The notes under the pieces: generated by a model
The model's input: only the letters and a program-made list of their open reading frames with translations
What the model was told of the DNA's origin: nothing
The model's database searches: none
In this document: one piece after another, positions 34,595 through 44,110 of the stretch
How the letters are laid out: every line of letters begins with the position of its first letter
Numbering within the stretch: position 1 is the stretch's first letter
From: Cyclobacterium salsum
GTDB taxonomy: Bacteria; Bacteroidota; Bacteroidia; Cytophagales; Cyclobacteriaceae
Direction of reading: 5' to 3'
NCBI RefSeq assembly: GCF_010119245.1
Contig: NZ_WNKG01000006.1
Location: forward strand, 1 to 64,000
DNA length: 64,000 nucleotides
Translations under genes and position numbers: made by a program

Positions 34595-35428
34595 ATGGAA
34601 TCTACCTTACCATTCATTATGCAGGTTTTCGACAGGCACTTTGATGCCGGTAAGTCGGTTTTTGGTGAATTGTCAAAAAAGATTAAATCCAGGAAGGCAC
34701 TGGATTTACAGGAGGAGCTATTCTTTTTCAAGTTGTTTTTGCAGGTTTTAGAAAAGATTCATTTTGAGAATAAGCAACAAGTAGCCCGGGCCTTCACGCC
34801 ATTCAAGTATTTAAATAAAAACCTGCGCAAGGTGCACCATATCCGTTTGATTGCGGACGGATTTGAAACTTATTTCGGAGAGAATAGGGCTGATTATGGG
34901 GATTATGAGAAACAGATCGCCCAAAATAAAAAGGAGGTATACACCCAGGTTTACGAAATCATACTGTCCATAACCTTGAAGGACTGGGAAGACCTTTACC
35001 ATCAGGTCAGGCATTTTTCAGAAGGCTTGTCGGTACTGACTATTAATACCGCTACCACCCAAATTATCAACGAAGAGGTTGATTTTTTTTATTTTGACAC
35101 CAAATCAAGGCTGGACCCACAAACCATTTATGAAATTTTCAACGGTTTAAAAAGGGTCACAGCTCTGGAAAAAATTCGTTTAAGTATTGGGTTAAACACC
35201 ATTTTTACCGACAAAGTACACCTACAAATCAGCGAATTGTCTCAGCAATTGGAAAGCTGGCAAAGAAATCAGTTGCTGCTACAGCATTTGGGGAGTTTTC
35301 TGGGGCAGAAAGAAAAGGTAAGTAAAAAATACCAGTTGGTACTTACTCAGGTTCAAAAAGACCATAAGGAAATCACGCAATCCGTAGCGGAAAGATGCCG
35401 CGAATTATTCACCAAAATGCTCCATTAA
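34595..35428 (+). CDS. Hypothetical helical protein coupled to DUF2027-Smr
   Basis: A 277-residue, almost entirely helical soluble protein with no family that I can name. It is rich in charged residues, with stretches KKIKSRKALDLQEELFFFKLFL, LRKVHHIRLIADGFETYF and LESWQRNQLLLQHLGSFLGQK. The His-Arg pairs between long helices recall CHAD domains, which bind polyphosphate, but the match is weak. It begins two bases after the Smr gene, so the pair is almost certainly one operon and may act together. Converges on a trans-sulfuration gene with four bases between. Confidence 0.6.
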   Translation: MESTLPFIMQVFDRHFDAGKSVFGELSKKIKSRKALDLQEELFFFKLFLQVLEKIHFENKQQVARAFTPFKYLNKNLRKVHHIRLIADGFETYFGENRADYGDYEKQIAQNKKEVYTQVYEIILSITLKDWEDLYHQVRHFSEGLSVLTINTATTQIINEEVDFFYFDTKSRLDPQTIYEIFNGLKRVTALEKIRLSIGLNTIFTDKVHLQISELSQQLESWQRNQLLLQHLGSFLGQKEKVSKKYQLVLTQVQKDHKEITQSVAERCRELFTKMLH

Positions 35429-35432
35429 TTTC

Positions 35433-36578
35433 TTAGATGGTGTCCAGGGCCTGGGCGATGTCATTTTTCAAATCTTCGGCATCTTCTATTCCCACGCTTA
35501 ATCGGATCAGCGAATCCGATAGTCCCACCTTTTCTCGCTCTTCTTTTGGAATGCTGGCATGAGTCATGGTGGCCGGGTGCCCGCATAGTGACTCGACTCC
35601 ACCCAGAGATTCCGCCAATACAAAGACGTTAAAACTTTCGAGCACCTTGATGGCATCGGCTATCCGATTGTTTTTCAAGGTAAAGGAGACCATGCCTCCA
35701 AAATCCCGCATCTGTCTTTTGGCGGTGGCATGATTGGGATGATCTTCAAAGCCCGGCCAGTATACATTGTCTATTTTGGGGTGATTTTTAAGGTAGGCAG
35801 CAATGGTTTTCCCATTTTGACTGTGCCGTTCCATGCGCAGGTGCAGGGTCTTGATGCCTCTTAGGACCAGAAAACAATCCTGAGGTCCAGGTACCCCTCC
35901 ACAGGAATTCTGAATGAAGGCCAGCTTTTCTGCTAATTGACTATCTTTCATCACAAGGGCCCCCATGATGACATCCGAATGCCCTGCCAGGTACTTGGTG
36001 ACCGAGTGCATGACCAGGTCTGCACCTAGATCAAGGGGGTTTTGAAGGAAAGGAGTGGCAAAGGTATTGTCAACACCAAATAGGATACCGTGATTTTTGG
36101 CGATCCCTGCCAACCCCTTGATATCAATGATGTTCATCATGGGATTGGTGGGCGTTTCGACCCAGATCAGCCGGGTGTTTTTATTAATAAGGGGTTTGAC
36201 CTGCTCCATGTCTTCCATATTGACAAAATGGAAGCGGATGCCGTAGTTGGAGAATATCTTTGTAAAAATCCGGTAGGTTCCCCCATACAGATCATTGGTG
36301 CTGATGACCTCGTCTCCAGGTTTGAGAAGTTTAAGAACAGCATCTATTGCTGACATACCTGAGGAAAAGCACAGGCCATGTTTGCCGTTTTCCAGTGCAG
36401 CCAGATTGTTTTCCAATGCTTTTCGTGTCGGGTTTTGGGTTCTGGAATACTCATAACCCTGATGGTCGCCCGGAGATTTTTGAACGTAGGTGGATGTCTG
36501 AAAGATTGGGGTCATGATCGCCCCGGTACTGGGATCAGGCTCAATGCCTGCATGAATGGCTTTGGTTCCAAATTTCAT
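35433..36578 (-). CDS. Trans-sulfuration PLP enzyme (cystathionine gamma-synthase/gamma-lyase family)
   Basis: Fold-type I PLP enzyme of Cys/Met metabolism. From ATG 36578 the product has 380 residues and opens KFGTKAIHAGIEPDPSTGAI, the family's usual N-terminus; a longer frame upstream adds 46 hydrophobic residues that do not belong to it. The PLP lysine lies in HSVTKYLAGHSDVIMG; other motifs are YEYSRTQNPTR, SSGMSAID and the C-terminal RLSVGIEDAEDL. Synthase, lyase and O-acetylhomoserine activities cannot be separated by eye. Divergent from a TVP38 gene; no other methionine gene nearby. Confidence 0.92.
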   Translation of the reverse strand: MKFGTKAIHAGIEPDPSTGAIMTPIFQTSTYVQKSPGDHQGYEYSRTQNPTRKALENNLAALENGKHGLCFSSGMSAIDAVLKLLKPGDEVISTNDLYGGTYRIFTKIFSNYGIRFHFVNMEDMEQVKPLINKNTRLIWVETPTNPMMNIIDIKGLAGIAKNHGILFGVDNTFATPFLQNPLDLGADLVMHSVTKYLAGHSDVIMGALVMKDSQLAEKLAFIQNSCGGVPGPQDCFLVLRGIKTLHLRMERHSQNGKTIAAYLKNHPKIDNVYWPGFEDHPNHATAKRQMRDFGGMVSFTLKNNRIADAIKVLESFNVFVLAESLGGVESLCGHPATMTHASIPKEEREKVGLSDSLIRLSVGIEDAEDLKNDIAQALDTI

Positions 36579-36647
36579 AAGTAGCGAATGATTTTCCAAT
36601 TTGCTGGCACTTATTGCTGTCCCGAAGGTGTATAAGCTCCAGATGAA

Positions 36648-36679
36648 TTGAATTAAAGTTGGTATTATTTTTAGCTTTG
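36648..36679 (+). promoter_or_regulatory. Candidate promoter of the TVP38 gene
   Basis: TTG (36648-36650) and TAGCTTTG (36672-36679) are 21 bases apart, close to the Bacteroidota -33/-7 arrangement. The start codon lies only seven bases past the -7 box, which would give a leaderless or very short-leadered mRNA. Confidence 0.4.
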
Positions 36680-36686
36680 CCCAAAG

Positions 36687-37385
36687 ATGAATAAAAAACC
36701 CACTATTTTCAAGCAATTGACCGTTATCTATCGTAGAAACCCCTGGGTGTTGCTTGCTTTTTTATGGACCGCTACGGTCCCTTCCCTGGGAAGTATGCTG
36801 ATCGTACATTGGCTGTATGAGAATTGGGGGGAGTTTGTCATTCCGTCTTTGTGGGCAGCAGATACCGCATTTTTGTATGGAATCGCTGGCGCACTCCTGA
36901 TGGGGCTGGCCTTGATACCCACCACCTTGTTTGCGATACTCAGCGGATTCCTTTTCGGTTGGCAGGCGTTTCTGTTGTTGGTACTGGCTTACAGCCTGGC
37001 CAGTGTTTTGGGGTATCTTGGGGGGAGAGCCTTAGACAAAGATAGCCTGCAGCATTTACTGAAACCCTATCCAAAAGCAAAAGATATCATCGAACGAAAA
37101 AAGGATCAAATGGGCAAACTGGTGTTTTTTGTCAGGATTAGCCCCGTAGTTCCCTTTGCCATTTCCAACCTGATTTTTGCTTTGCTGGGTAGTGGGCTTT
37201 TGCGGGTCGTCTGGTTCGGCTTATTGGGAATGCTGCCAAGAACTTTTCTGGCCTTTTTTACGGGAACCCTTGCCAGTAGCATCCAACAGGCCCTGGCCTC
37301 CGGTACCTATTCCTGGCACTATCCTGCAATTGGTCTTTTGTTAGTAATTAGCCTTTGGGGGATTTATTCGTTTTTTAAGCGGTAA
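36687..37385 (+). CDS. TVP38/TMEM64 (VTT domain) membrane protein
   Basis: A 232-residue inner-membrane protein of the VTT/DedA superfamily. Five or six hydrophobic segments are visible, with the conserved re-entrant region FAILSGFLFGWQAFLLLVLAYSLASVLGYLGG and the later FFVRISPVVPFAISNLIFALLG, where the Arg and Pro residues are hallmarks. Members act as lipid scramblases or influence proton-driven lipid transport; the specific role here is unknown. It converges with the TraB/GumN gene, with 18 bases between the stop codons. Confidence 0.9.
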   Translation: MNKKPTIFKQLTVIYRRNPWVLLAFLWTATVPSLGSMLIVHWLYENWGEFVIPSLWAADTAFLYGIAGALLMGLALIPTTLFAILSGFLFGWQAFLLLVLAYSLASVLGYLGGRALDKDSLQHLLKPYPKAKDIIERKKDQMGKLVFFVRISPVVPFAISNLIFALLGSGLLRVVWFGLLGMLPRTFLAFFTGTLASSIQQALASGTYSWHYPAIGLLLVISLWGIYSFFKR

Positions 37386-37403
37386 AGCATGGCTAATCGA
37401 TCG

Positions 37404-38258
37404 TTATAGGTAAACACGCTCCAGAAAGTACCCTTCTTTTTTAAGCAAGCGGATCAGTCCCTTTTCTCCGGCCAAATGTCCGGCACCCACCGCAAAAAAC
37501 ATCGTTCCCTTTTGCATCATCGCGCCCATCGTCTTGATCCAGTTTTCATTTCTTTGATCGACAAGGACATCTTTGTAATCCATATATTCAGGGCTTTCGG
37601 TGACCAATTCCAATAATTGTGCTATGTCCTCTTCCCGGTAGCTAGACAGAAGTTTTCGAAACTCTTCTTTTCCTTGTTCCAGGTTTTCTGTGTAATTAAA
37701 AAAACTTCGGTACTGTTCCTTTAATGGGATTTGCTCAAAAAAAGCCAACTGCTCCTCCACCGATTCCAGGCCGAGTACCGAAATGTTTTCAGCGTTGGCC
37801 AACTTCATCAGTTCGCTTTCAAATGCCATGGTTTCGCATTCGAGCAAGTTTGGGTAAATCAAAGACATCAATATCATAGGCCGCATGCGTTGCATTCGGT
37901 CCATGTCCATTCCCGTTCTTTCTTTAAGAAAATTTCGGATTTTCTCGTACTCGGTTTCCGACAGAAAATCCGTGATCTTTTGACCGTCTTCATTGTACAT
38001 GTTTTCCATCATGTTTCCGTAAAGGGCAGGATCATCCAAATCCACCTCCATGACCAAGGCTTCCGCAAGTCCTAGGCGCTTGCTTACCTGCTGACTGATT
38101 TGAAAATCGTCTTCACACATTAGATGGATGGTACCAAAAAGGTAAGAGGAGGTTTCCAGGTCCTTGCCGGATATCTTCCAAAAGACCCCTTCATCCTGTG
38201 AAAAAACAGTAACTGCCACCAGGGAAAAATAAATGCATAGTATGAATCGCTTTAGCAT
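37404..38258 (-). CDS. TraB/GumN family protein, exported
   Basis: A 284-residue protein with a signal peptide (FILCIYFSLVAVTVFSQ). The family's two GxxH-type elements appear as YLFGTIHLMCEDD near residue 42 and FFAVGAGHLAGEKGLIRLL near the C-terminus, with conserved Glu residues between (ALVMEVDLDD). Tiki/TraB proteins are thought to be metal-dependent proteases or hydrolases; GumN members of bacteria are uncharacterised. It probably resides in the periplasm. It follows the RluA gene by 26 bases and may be co-transcribed. Confidence 0.88.
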   Translation of the reverse strand: MLKRFILCIYFSLVAVTVFSQDEGVFWKISGKDLETSSYLFGTIHLMCEDDFQISQQVSKRLGLAEALVMEVDLDDPALYGNMMENMYNEDGQKITDFLSETEYEKIRNFLKERTGMDMDRMQRMRPMILMSLIYPNLLECETMAFESELMKLANAENISVLGLESVEEQLAFFEQIPLKEQYRSFFNYTENLEQGKEEFRKLLSSYREEDIAQLLELVTESPEYMDYKDVLVDQRNENWIKTMGAMMQKGTMFFAVGAGHLAGEKGLIRLLKKEGYFLERVYL

Positions 38259-38284
38259 AAGAAATTATTTAATGGGCCACCTTA

Positions 38285-39016
38285 TTAACCACTAAAAGTC
38301 TGATCCAGATGGCGGTCGCCGGTCTTTAGCTGCTCAAACTCCAAAAACTGTTCCCAAAAGGGCTCCTCCGGAAGCGCGGCTCTGAGAAATAGTTTTTCTT
38401 TTTTTATGGGGTGAACAAAAACCAGGTGAAAGGCATGTAGGTTTATACTTCCATCGGGATTTGGTTTGGCAAAACCATACTTGACATCTCCTCTTATGGG
38501 GCATCCTATGGCCGCCAATTGGACACGCAACTGATGGGGACGGCCGGTTTGCGGGCGAAGTTCTACCAGCCAGTGGTCATTTAATTTACCCATTCTTTTG
38601 TAGCCTAGTTCGGATTTCTTGGCATCAGGTACTTCCTTATCGTAAGCCTTTGACAGGTTTTTTTCACTGTCCTTTACCAGCCAATGAGTCAGTTTGGCCA
38701 TTTCCTCGGACGGCTTTCTTTTGACTACGGCCCAATATACTTTATGTACTTCTCTTTTTCTGAAGAGGGCTGTCATGCGTTCAAGAGCCTTGGAGGTACG
38801 GGCAAAAACCACGATGCCACTTACAGGTCGATCTAAACGGTGAACGGGGTGTAGAAAGACGGCGCCTGGCTTGTTGTATTTTTTAGCGATGTAGTCCTTG
38901 CAATAATCCGTTAGCGTCTTGTCACCGGTTTTATCACCCTGTACCAATACACCAGCGGACTTATTGACTACCAGGAGGTGATTGTCCTCAAAAATTACAT
39001 TGAATGGTTTTTTCAT
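38285..39016 (-). CDS. RluA-family RNA pseudouridine synthase
   Basis: A 243-residue pseudouridine synthase. The catalytic Asp lies in HPVHRLDRPVSGIVVFART. Also present are LVVNKSAGVLVQGD at the start, the ELRPQTGRPHQLRVQLA stretch and the HAFHLVFVHP segment. It lacks an N-terminal S4 domain and so belongs to the short RluA/TruC-like group that modifies rRNA or tRNA; the exact target uridine cannot be read from sequence. It follows prfC on the same strand by 17 bases. Confidence 0.9.
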   Translation of the reverse strand: MKKPFNVIFEDNHLLVVNKSAGVLVQGDKTGDKTLTDYCKDYIAKKYNKPGAVFLHPVHRLDRPVSGIVVFARTSKALERMTALFRKREVHKVYWAVVKRKPSEEMAKLTHWLVKDSEKNLSKAYDKEVPDAKKSELGYKRMGKLNDHWLVELRPQTGRPHQLRVQLAAIGCPIRGDVKYGFAKPNPDGSINLHAFHLVFVHPIKKEKLFLRAALPEEPFWEQFLEFEQLKTGDRHLDQTFSG

Positions 39017-39033
39017 GATAGTGGACCGTTTGG

Positions 39034-40614
39034 TTAGTATTCGGAAGTGTAATGAAATTCGATATCCGGAAAATTATCCTGAACCATTTGTAGCCACGCC
39101 TTACTTTCGGCCATAAATACCAATTTCCCATCTTTATCCCGGGCAATATGCCGTTGTTTGGATCGTACAAATTCATCTAATTTCTTTTTATCGCTACTAT
39201 GGATCCAGCAGGCTTTGTATAGATTCATGGGTACAAAATCCGCCGTGGCATTGTATTCGTTTTTGAGCCTGAACTGGATGACTTCAAACTGGAGTTGACC
39301 GACGGTACCTACTACTTTTCGGGCACCGATTTCAAAGGTAAACAATTGTGCCACACCTTCCTCCATTAACTGTTGCAGACCTTTGTCCAATTGCTTGGTT
39401 TTCATGGCATCTTTATTCACCACTTCCCGGAATATTTCCGGTGAGAAGCTGGGAATTCCCTTAAATTGTAATGCTTCGCCGTCCGTAAGGGAATCACCTA
39501 TTTTCAGGTTGCCGGTGTCGTAAAGCCCGACAATATCCCCTGGAAATGCCTCCTCTATGATTTCCTTGTCCTGTGCCATAAAGGAAGTCACATTTGAAAA
39601 GCGCAGGGCTTTGGTTCCCTTTACGTGGTTATAGGGCTTGTTACGTTCAAACCTTCCCGAGCAAATTCTTAAAAAAGCGATTCGGTTACGGTGTTTGGGG
39701 TCCATATTGGCATGGATTTTAAATATAAACCCGCTAAAGTGATCTTCTTCCGGTTTTACTTCTCTTTCCTCGGTTATCCGGCTTTTGGGCCCGGGGGCGA
39801 TTTTAATAAAGGTATCCAGCATTTCCTGTACACCGAAATTATTGACCGCAGAGCCGAAAAAGACGGGCGCAACCTTGCCTTCCAGGTATTCCTTGGGGTC
39901 AAAATCAGGATAAACTCCCTCAATTAATTCCACGTCTTCCCGCAATTGCTCCGCCAGGTTACTGCCAATTATTTCGTCCAACTGGGTATCGCTAAGGTCT
40001 TCTATGATGATTCGGTCATCACTTACTTTTCGCTGGCTAGGGGTGAATAGGTTTAGTTGCTTGTCGTAGAGATTGTAAACGCCCTTAAAAGATTTACCCA
40101 TGGAAATGGGCCAGGAAAGGGGTCGCACCTTGATGTTTAATTTTTGCTCCACCTCATCCAACAGGTCGTAGGGGTCTTGTCCTTCCCGGTCCAGCTTATT
40201 GATGAAACAAATGACCGGCGTATTTCTCATCCGGCAGACTTCCATTAATTTTTCCGTCTGTATCTCCACCCCCTTGACACAGTCAATGACCATGATGACG
40301 GAGTCCACTGCGGTGAGGGTCCGATAGGTGTCCTCCGCAAAGTCCTGGTGACCGGGTGTATCTAATAAGTTTATTTTTTGTCCTTTGTATTCAAAACCCA
40401 TCACTGAGGTTGCCACTGATATTCCCCGCTGTTTTTCAATTTCCATCCAATCGGATTTGGTAGCCGTATCGATTTTATTGGATTTAACAGCACCGGCCGT
40501 TTTTATCGCTCCTCCAAAAAGCAGCATTTTTTCGGTGAGGGTGGTTTTTCCTGCATCGGGGTGTGCGATGATACCAAAGGTTTTTCTTTTTGCAATCTCT
40601 TGAATCAAACTCAT
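39034..40614 (-). CDS. prfC: Peptide chain release factor 3
   Basis: GTPase that recycles RF1 and RF2 from the ribosome. The 526 residues have the family's length. The G1 motif is [13 protein letters not shown] near residue 18, followed by switch [22 protein letters not shown] as the guanine specificity motif, and the RF3-type C-terminal domains ([32 protein letters not shown]). The preceding 150 bases hold its probable promoter: TACCTTTG at 40638-40645 read on the minus strand. Confidence 0.96.
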   Translation of the reverse strand: MSLIQEIAKRKTFGIIAHPDAGKTTLTEKMLLFGGAIKTAGAVKSNKIDTATKSDWMEIEKQRGISVATSVMGFEYKGQKINLLDTPGHQDFAEDTYRTLTAVDSVIMVIDCVKGVEIQTEKLMEVCRMRNTPVICFINKLDREGQDPYDLLDEVEQKLNIKVRPLSWPISMGKSFKGVYNLYDKQLNLFTPSQRKVSDDRIIIEDLSDTQLDEIIGSNLAEQLREDVELIEGVYPDFDPKEYLEGKVAPVFFGSAVNNFGVQEMLDTFIKIAPGPKSRITEEREVKPEEDHFSGFIFKIHANMDPKHRNRIAFLRICSGRFERNKPYNHVKGTKALRFSNVTSFMAQDKEIIEEAFPGDIVGLYDTGNLKIGDSLTDGEALQFKGIPSFSPEIFREVVNKDAMKTKQLDKGLQQLMEEGVAQLFTFEIGARKVVGTVGQLQFEVIQFRLKNEYNATADFVPMNLYKACWIHSSDKKKLDEFVRSKQRHIARDKDGKLVFMAESKAWLQMVQDNFPDIEFHYTSEY

Positions 40615-40713
40615 GGGGCAAAGGTGTTTTCAGGCTGCAAAGGTAGGTAAATCAGTCGAGAATGTGTGATCGGAACCCAGTTGGTGGCCAATTTTATGAC
40701 CCTTGGGGGTATT

Positions 40714-40745
40714 TTTGTTTGTTTGCCCTATTTACTTTAATTTTG
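40714..40745 (+). promoter_or_regulatory. Candidate Bacteroidota promoter of the 40765 gene
   Basis: TTTG (40714-40717) and TAATTTTG (40738-40745) are 20 bases apart, close to the published TTTG-N19-TAnnTTTG consensus. The start codon follows 19 bases after the -7 box. This is the best two-part promoter match noticed in the window. Confidence 0.5.
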
Positions 40746-40764
40746 CTTCCGTCTTTGGCAATGC

Positions 40765-41319
40765 ATGAACACAATCGAACATTTCTTTCATAGGTTTTTC
40801 AAGTTCATTTGGAATGCCATCTTTGTTTTAACCTATCCGGTTTTGGCTACCTTTGGTATATTATTCATTGGAGTGACCTATTTTTTTTCATTTATATCTA
40901 CCCTTTTGGCCAGATTTAGCACCTCCTCACCCGAGATGGAAAATAAGTCCGAATGGAAGCAGCTATCCCCCGAGTCGGACCTGATTGAAGGGAAGCTTTT
41001 TAAGCAGATTATTTTCGGGCCGGAGTGCTATCAGTTCAGGAGAAAAGATGGAATACCTTCCGTGATGGATGATTTTATTTTTGGAAAAAAAGTGATTGTA
41101 TTGGAAGAGGGCCTGCTGTTGGAAAAGTGGAACACCACAGAAATGGCTCAAATACCTGATTTTGATATTTGCCTGTATCAGCCGGAATCGGATAAATTGG
41201 TTAAATTAGCTCATATCAAGTGCTTTGATTGGCACCTTTCTGATAAGCGGGATGACATTGTCTACTTAAAATGGTTTGACGGAACCCAGGGTGGCGAGGT
41301 GGAAGTGGCACTGACCTGA
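40765..41319 (+). CDS. Hypothetical membrane-anchored protein
   Basis: A 184-residue protein of unknown family. Residues 10-50 are hydrophobic with many aromatics (FFKFIWNAIFVLTYPVLATFGILFIGVTYFF), forming one or two membrane passes. The remainder is a soluble, mostly beta domain (KQIIFGPECYQFRRKDG, KKVIVLEEGLLLEKWN, DFDICLYQPESDKLVKL). Its stop codon overlaps the start of the TIGR02757 gene, so the two are translationally coupled. No function is proposed. Confidence 0.65.
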   Translation: MNTIEHFFHRFFKFIWNAIFVLTYPVLATFGILFIGVTYFFSFISTLLARFSTSSPEMENKSEWKQLSPESDLIEGKLFKQIIFGPECYQFRRKDGIPSVMDDFIFGKKVIVLEEGLLLEKWNTTEMAQIPDFDICLYQPESDKLVKLAHIKCFDWHLSDKRDDIVYLKWFDGTQGGEVEVALT

Positions 41320-42098
41320 TGAAAGAGCTGAAACGATTTCTGGAAGAAAAGGTGAGCTTGTATAACCGCCCCGATTTTATAGAAGACGATCCCATATCTG
41401 TACCCCACCGGTTTGCAAAAAAACAAGACATCGAAATTTCTGGTTTTTTTGCCGCCACACTGGCTTGGGGACAACGAAAGACCATCATCAATAAAAGCCT
41501 GGAGCTTATGGCGATGATGGATAATTGCCCCCACGACTTTCTCTGTCACCATACACTTAGTGATCTAAAGCCATTTTTGAAATTCAAGCACCGAACGTTT
41601 AACGACCTGGATACCCTGTATTTTATTGATTTTTTGTCCAGGCACTACCGGGAGCACGAAAGTCTGGAAGCCGCCTTTATCCAGGGGTGGACCGGGGAAG
41701 TGGATATTATGGAGCGACTTTTAGGAAACTTTCATGAATTATTCTTTGATGCCGCTCACGCTCCCCACCGAACCCGGAAACATGTCGCCACGCCAAAGCG
41801 AAAGGCCGCCTGCAAGCGATTAAACATGTTCTTACGGTGGATGGTGAGAAAGGATGATCGTGGAGTGGATTTTGGCATTTGGAACCGCCTTTCACCCGCA
41901 CAGCTTGTTTGTCCCTGTGACCTCCATGTAGACAGGGTAGGACGTTCCCTCGGGCTGATCCATAGGAAAGCAACCGATTGGCAAACAGCCCTGGAGTTAA
42001 CACGCAATTTGAGGAAATTTGACCCGGAAGACCCTGTTAAATATGACTTTGCCCTCTTTGGAATGGGGGTAATGGAAAAAGTGACCAATAAAAAGTGA
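41319..42098 (+). CDS. TIGR02757 family protein (DUF2400)
   Basis: A 259-residue conserved protein found mostly in Bacteroidota. Family features are the opening LKRFLEEKVSLYNRPDFIEDDP, FFAATLAWGQRKTIINK, FLRWMVRKDDRGVDFGIW and the closing FALFGMGVMEK. The helical layout and a Lys/Asp-rich second half recall helix-hairpin-helix DNA glycosylases, which would make DNA repair a possibility, but no activity has been established to my knowledge. The start overlaps the preceding membrane-protein gene (TGATG). Confidence 0.88.
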   Translation: MKELKRFLEEKVSLYNRPDFIEDDPISVPHRFAKKQDIEISGFFAATLAWGQRKTIINKSLELMAMMDNCPHDFLCHHTLSDLKPFLKFKHRTFNDLDTLYFIDFLSRHYREHESLEAAFIQGWTGEVDIMERLLGNFHELFFDAAHAPHRTRKHVATPKRKAACKRLNMFLRWMVRKDDRGVDFGIWNRLSPAQLVCPCDLHVDRVGRSLGLIHRKATDWQTALELTRNLRKFDPEDPVKYDFALFGMGVMEKVTNKK

Positions 42099-42238
42099 GC
42101 TTAATCAGCCTAAAACAATTGTAGGCAACCGGTTCGTTGGGGAAGGCTTCCTTAGCACCAGGGAGCATTCCCGCCGCACCTGATTGCTGAAAAATAGGCA
42201 ACGATTTCTTTAGATTTATCCCTGTTAATGAGTAATCA

Positions 42239-42889
42239 TCAGTTTTTTTTCGGCCAGGTATCCGGTTCATTTCGCCAGCTGTCCAGGGCGGACATATCTT
42301 CGGCGGAGACATATCCTTGTTCCAATGCCTGCGGCAACATGGAGGCATAGTCGGAAAGGCATACCAATTTCACCTTTTCTTTAGCAAAGTTTTGGGCTGC
42401 TATATCGAAGCCGTAGGTAAAAATCGCCACCATTCCCAAAACCTCAAATCCTGCGTTTCGCAGATCCTGTACCGCTTTTAGCGAACTTCCTCCGGTGGAT
42501 ACCAGGTCTTCCACAACGACTACTTTTTGCCCCGGAGTAATTTTTCCTTCAATCATGTTTTCCATGCCATGATCTTTTGGTTTGGAACGCACGTAAACAA
42601 AGGGAAGGTTTAGTTTGTCTGCTATCAAAACACCCTGTGGAATACCGGCAGTGGCAACACCAGCAACGACTTCTACATTCAAAAAATGAGTCTGAATGGC
42701 TTTCGTTAATTTTTCCTGAATAAGCGTACGAACTTCCGGGTAGGATAACGACAATCGGTTGTCGCAGTAAATAGGTGATTTCCATCCAGATGCCCAGGAA
42801 AAAGGTTTCTTAGGAGAAAGTTTAATGGCCTTTATCTCCAAAAGCTTTTTAGCAATAAGGGGGGCAGTGCCTTTATCATAAATTTCCAT
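42239..42889 (-). CDS. pyrE: Orotate phosphoribosyltransferase
   Basis: Transfers ribose phosphate from PRPP to orotate to make OMP in pyrimidine synthesis. The 216-residue type I phosphoribosyltransferase has FSWASGWKSPIYCDNRL near residue 30, VAGVATAGIPQG, YVRSKPKDHG and the PRPP-binding VVVVEDLVSTGGSS. It is a single gene, divergent from a Nudix gene. No other pyr gene is nearby and no attenuator of the PyrR type is seen in its leader. Confidence 0.96.
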   Translation of the reverse strand: MEIYDKGTAPLIAKKLLEIKAIKLSPKKPFSWASGWKSPIYCDNRLSLSYPEVRTLIQEKLTKAIQTHFLNVEVVAGVATAGIPQGVLIADKLNLPFVYVRSKPKDHGMENMIEGKITPGQKVVVVEDLVSTGGSSLKAVQDLRNAGFEVLGMVAIFTYGFDIAAQNFAKEKVKLVCLSDYASMLPQALEQGYVSAEDMSALDSWRNEPDTWPKKN

Positions 42890-42966
42890 AAGTTAAAATT
42901 AACCAATAAATGCATACTCACGGTTGTGAGGCCTTGAAAAAAAATGCATTTTTGAAAAAATAAGCG

Positions 42967-43662
42967 TTGATTATGAAAATTTTCATCAATGATAAGCCCC
43001 TGGATTTGGTAGCCGCTTCCGAATTCCTGCCAAAGAAAACATTTGAATGTGTGTATGAAAACCCCTCCGAATTGCCAGCCACGGCGGATTTTCATGATGA
43101 TGTCTTGATTATAGACCCCTCCCGGGATATTATTGTACGCTTATTATATCTGATGCGGCATCGAAAGCTGAAGAATCTGGATAGCATCACCCTGGTGACG
43201 AAGGAAAAGAAAGCGTTGAAATCGTTTATAAAAAGTAGGTTCTTGATTATTAAGGCGGCTGGGGGGATTGTAACCAAAGGGGAAAAAGTACTTTTTATAC
43301 ACCGATTGGGGAAATGGGATTTGCCGAAAGGTAAATTTGAAAAAAAGGAATCTCCCAAAGCCTGCGCCCTCAGGGAAGTGGAAGAGGAATGTAATGTGAA
43401 GGTAAAGCTAACCGGCCCCATTTGCAAAACCTGGCATACCTACACTCAAAACAGAAAAAGCATTTTAAAAAAGACCTATTGGTACAGTATGGAATGTGTC
43501 GATGATTCGAAGATGAAACCCCAACTGGACGAGGGAATTGTAGACACCAAGTGGATGAATCACCAGGAAGCCAAGGTGGCCTTGATTAATTCATACCCTT
43601 CCATGCGCTATTTGTATCAGCAGTTTTTAAGGCTGCATCCGGGTATTTATCAGACTTTATAA
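42967..43662 (+). CDS. Nudix hydrolase with an extra N-terminal domain
   Basis: A 231-residue protein. Residues 1-90 form an unassigned alpha-beta domain (KIFINDKPLDLVAASEF, DVLIIDPSRDIIVRLLYL). Residues 92-220 are a Nudix domain whose box reads GKFEKKESPKACALREVEEEC, followed by Asn instead of the usual Gly. The metal-binding REVEEE is intact, so hydrolysis should be possible. Diphosphate-linked substrate unknown. The last 13 bases overlap the end of coaD on the other strand. Confidence 0.85.
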   Translation: MIMKIFINDKPLDLVAASEFLPKKTFECVYENPSELPATADFHDDVLIIDPSRDIIVRLLYLMRHRKLKNLDSITLVTKEKKALKSFIKSRFLIIKAAGGIVTKGEKVLFIHRLGKWDLPKGKFEKKESPKACALREVEEECNVKVKLTGPICKTWHTYTQNRKSILKKTYWYSMECVDDSKMKPQLDEGIVDTKWMNHQEAKVALINSYPSMRYLYQQFLRLHPGIYQTL

Positions 43663-44105
43663 GGAAGAAACGTATCAACATTGCCTCCATAGCGGTGGAC
43701 TTCCCGGATGATCGTTGAGCTTATGGCAGCAAATTCCGGGCTGGTGATTAAAAAGACAGTTTCTAATTCTTCATTCAGGTAACGGTTCATTTGGCTGATG
43801 GTATTCTCATACTCAAAATCCGTGGTGTTTCGAAGTCCCCTTAGTAGGTATTGAGCATCATGGGCCTTGGCCAGTGATGAGGTCAGCTCATTGTATACTA
43901 CTACTTTTACACCAGAAATTCCGGTATACAGCGATTCAATTTTGCTTACCATTAAATCAATGTCAAAATACCGGTTTTTTTTGGTCGTATTATGCCCGAT
44001 CCCTATGATGATTTCATCAAAGAGATTTAACCCTCTCATGACGATATCATGGTGTCCTTTGGTAAAGGGATCAAATGAGCCCGGGAAAAGGGCGGTTTTT
44101 TTCAT
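43650..44105 (-). CDS. coaD: Pantetheine-phosphate adenylyltransferase
   Basis: Fourth step of CoA synthesis, adding AMP to 4'-phosphopantetheine. The 151-residue nucleotidyltransferase has ALFPGSFDPFTKGHHDIV at the start, containing the T/HxGH-like site, and the C-terminal FAAISSTIIREVHRYGG. I chose ATG 44105 because the canonical KKTALFPGSFDPF follows at once; an ATG seven codons upstream is also in frame. It follows the DUF3822 gene by five bases. Confidence 0.96.
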   Translation of the reverse strand: MKKTALFPGSFDPFTKGHHDIVMRGLNLFDEIIIGIGHNTTKKNRYFDIDLMVSKIESLYTGISGVKVVVYNELTSSLAKAHDAQYLLRGLRNTTDFEYENTISQMNRYLNEELETVFLITSPEFAAISSTIIREVHRYGGNVDTFLPYKV

Positions 44106-44110
44106 AAGGC

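Noticed and set aside
36579-36686. SAM riboswitch upstream of the trans-sulfuration gene
   Set aside because: The leader of about 108 bases is shared with a divergent gene and shows no SAM-I or SAM-II core.
35433-36716. Longer version of the trans-sulfuration enzyme starting at 36716
   Set aside because: The additional 46 residues are hydrophobic and foreign to the family, and overlap the divergent TVP38 gene start.
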